Of a DNA stretch of 5,309 nucleotides, positions 4,486 through 5,309 are shown piece after piece (the stretch's first letter is position 1; each line of letters opens with the position of its first letter). The position numbers were made by a program, and so were the translations under genes. A model generated the notes under the pieces. The model did no database searches, was not told where the DNA came from, and was given only the letters and a program-made list of their open reading frames with translations. The stretch comes from Candidatus Komeilibacteria bacterium. Its GTDB lineage: Bacteria > Patescibacteriota > Patescibacteriia > UBA1558 > S5-K13. The stretch is taken from NCBI GenBank assembly GCA_030591905.1, contig JAUVAE010000053.1, positions 1 through 5,309 of the forward strand, given 5' to 3'.

Positions 4486-5309
4486 ATGAACAATGATTTA
4501 AAACTTAATAAAGAGCAAAAAGAGGCTATTGAATATGGAGAAGGTCCTTTATTAATAGTAGCTGGTGCCGGAACTGGTAAAACAACCGTTTTAACCCAGA
4601 GAGTTTTTCATTTATTTAATAATCAGAAATTAAATACTGATGAAGTTTTAGCTTTGACTTTTACAGAAAAGGCCGCTAGTGAAATGGAAAATAGAATAGA
4701 AAGGGCTTTGCCTTTTGGCTATACAGATTTGTGGGTAATGACTTTTCATTCTTTTGCTCAGAAAATTTTAGAAGATTATGGTATTGATATTGGTTTGCCC
4801 AGTAGTTTTAGAATTTTAGATGAAGTAGGTGCTTGGACTTTAGTAAGGAAAAATTTAGATAAATTTGATTTAGATTATTATCGACCTTTAGGGAACCCCA
4901 CAAAATTTATTCGAGATATGTTAAAACATTTTTCGCGATGTAAAGATGAGTTGATTGCTCCACAAGATTATGTTCAATATGCTGAGAAATTAAAAATGGA
5001 CAAGGGTGGTCGAGTTACTGAAGACTTTGTTTCTGAAACAAAGAGATTGGAGGAAATTGCTAATGCTTATCATGTTTATCAGCAATTATTATTAGACAAT
5101 GAGGTATTAGATTTTGGTGATTTAATGTTTTATTGTTTAAAACTTTTTAAAGAAAGGCCTAATATTTTAAAAAAATACCAAGAACAATTTAAATATATTT
5201 TAATTGATGAGTTTCAGGATACTAATTATGCTCAATATCAATTGATTAAGCTTCTAGCAACTCCTAGAAATAATATTACAGTCGTGGGTGATGACGACCA
5301 ATCTATTTA
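4486..5309 (+). CDS. UvrD/PcrA/Rep-type superfamily 1 DNA helicase (3' end cut by the window edge)
   Basis: This is an ATP-dependent 3'-5' DNA translocase/helicase of the DNA repair and recombination class. The visible 274 residues cover motifs in canonical order: Q motif LNKEQKEAI (7-15), Walker A AGAGTGKT (26-33), motif Ia TFTEKAASEM (58-67), motif Ib TFHSFA (86-91), Walker B DEFQD (241-245) and the first part of motif III, VVGDDDQSI (266-274). The stretch between Ib and II forms the 1B subdomain and includes the GNPTKFIRDMLKHFS block. Housekeeping UvrD/PcrA usually reads GDADQSIY; GDDDQSI recalls larger helicases fused to a C-terminal PD-(D/E)XK nuclease, but the region that would show this lies outside. 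At least about 400 further residues are expected. The ATG follows the terminator of the preceding gene, so it is a separate transcription unit. Confidence 0.95.
   Translation, partial: MNNDLKLNKEQKEAIEYGEGPLLIVAGAGTGKTTVLTQRVFHLFNNQKLNTDEVLALTFTEKAASEMENRIERALPFGYTDLWVMTFHSFAQKILEDYGIDIGLPSSFRILDEVGAWTLVRKNLDKFDLDYYRPLGNPTKFIRDMLKHFSRCKDELIAPQDYVQYAEKLKMDKGGRVTEDFVSETKRLEEIANAYHVYQQLLLDNEVLDFGDLMFYCLKLFKERPNILKKYQEQFKYILIDEFQDTNYAQYQLIKLLATPRNNITVVGDDDQSI

Noticed and set aside
1..5309. Alternative genetic code with TGA read as glycine (known in some Patescibacteria relatives)
   Set aside because: All genes are complete without in-frame TGA and all five complete atp genes and the unknown gene end in TAA, so nothing requires it.

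Overview
The window is AT-rich (roughly 30% GC by eye). It carries the upstream part of an F-type ATP synthase operon on the minus strand and, diverging from it, two plus-strand genes. The organism looks like a small-genome bacterium, most plausibly a Patescibacteria/CPR lineage. This is inferred from the style of subunit a (the segment SFRLFGNIFAGEVLLAV with a long preceding loop), a clearly shortened delta subunit, tight packing, the near-absence of Shine-Dalgarno sequences in the atp genes, and a helicase with the GDDDQSI form of motif III. No 16S or other phylogenetic marker is present, so the placement is tentative. All complete genes end in TAA and no frame contains an internal TGA, so the standard bacterial code suffices.

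Minus strand, in transcription order from right to left: a promoter at about 3614-3586 (TTGACT, 17 bp, TATAAT), then an AtpZ/AtpI-family membrane protein (3535-3200), atpB/subunit a (3194-2379), atpE/subunit c (2333-2103), a perfect 30-bp palindromic hairpin (2090-2061), atpF/subunit b (2034-1534), atpH/delta (1531-1124) and atpA/alpha (1094 to beyond the left edge). This is the classical order; gamma, beta and epsilon would be expected to the left. The genes encode the membrane ion channel, rotor ring, peripheral stalk and part of the catalytic head of one enzyme. The c subunit carries two ion-site glutamates (E26 and E59) plus the EST..Y motif, which points to sodium coupling of the two-carboxylate type.

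Plus strand: a 222-bp intergenic region holds back-to-back promoters. A 222-residue protein of unknown function (3758-4426, GTG start, AGGAGG ribosome site) follows and appears to consist of two copies of one ancient domain. It ends in a compact intrinsic terminator overlapping its stop codon. A UvrD/PcrA-type superfamily 1 DNA helicase begins at 4486 and runs off the right edge. Its best promoter would start transcription almost at the ATG, suggesting a leaderless mRNA.

The observations most worth following are the predicted Na+ c-ring, the hairpin between atpE and atpF, the delta subunit lacking about 45 residues of its helical domain, and the unrecognised duplicated-domain protein. No RNA genes, mobile elements or CRISPR arrays were seen, and no gene-free stretch exceeds 300 bases.
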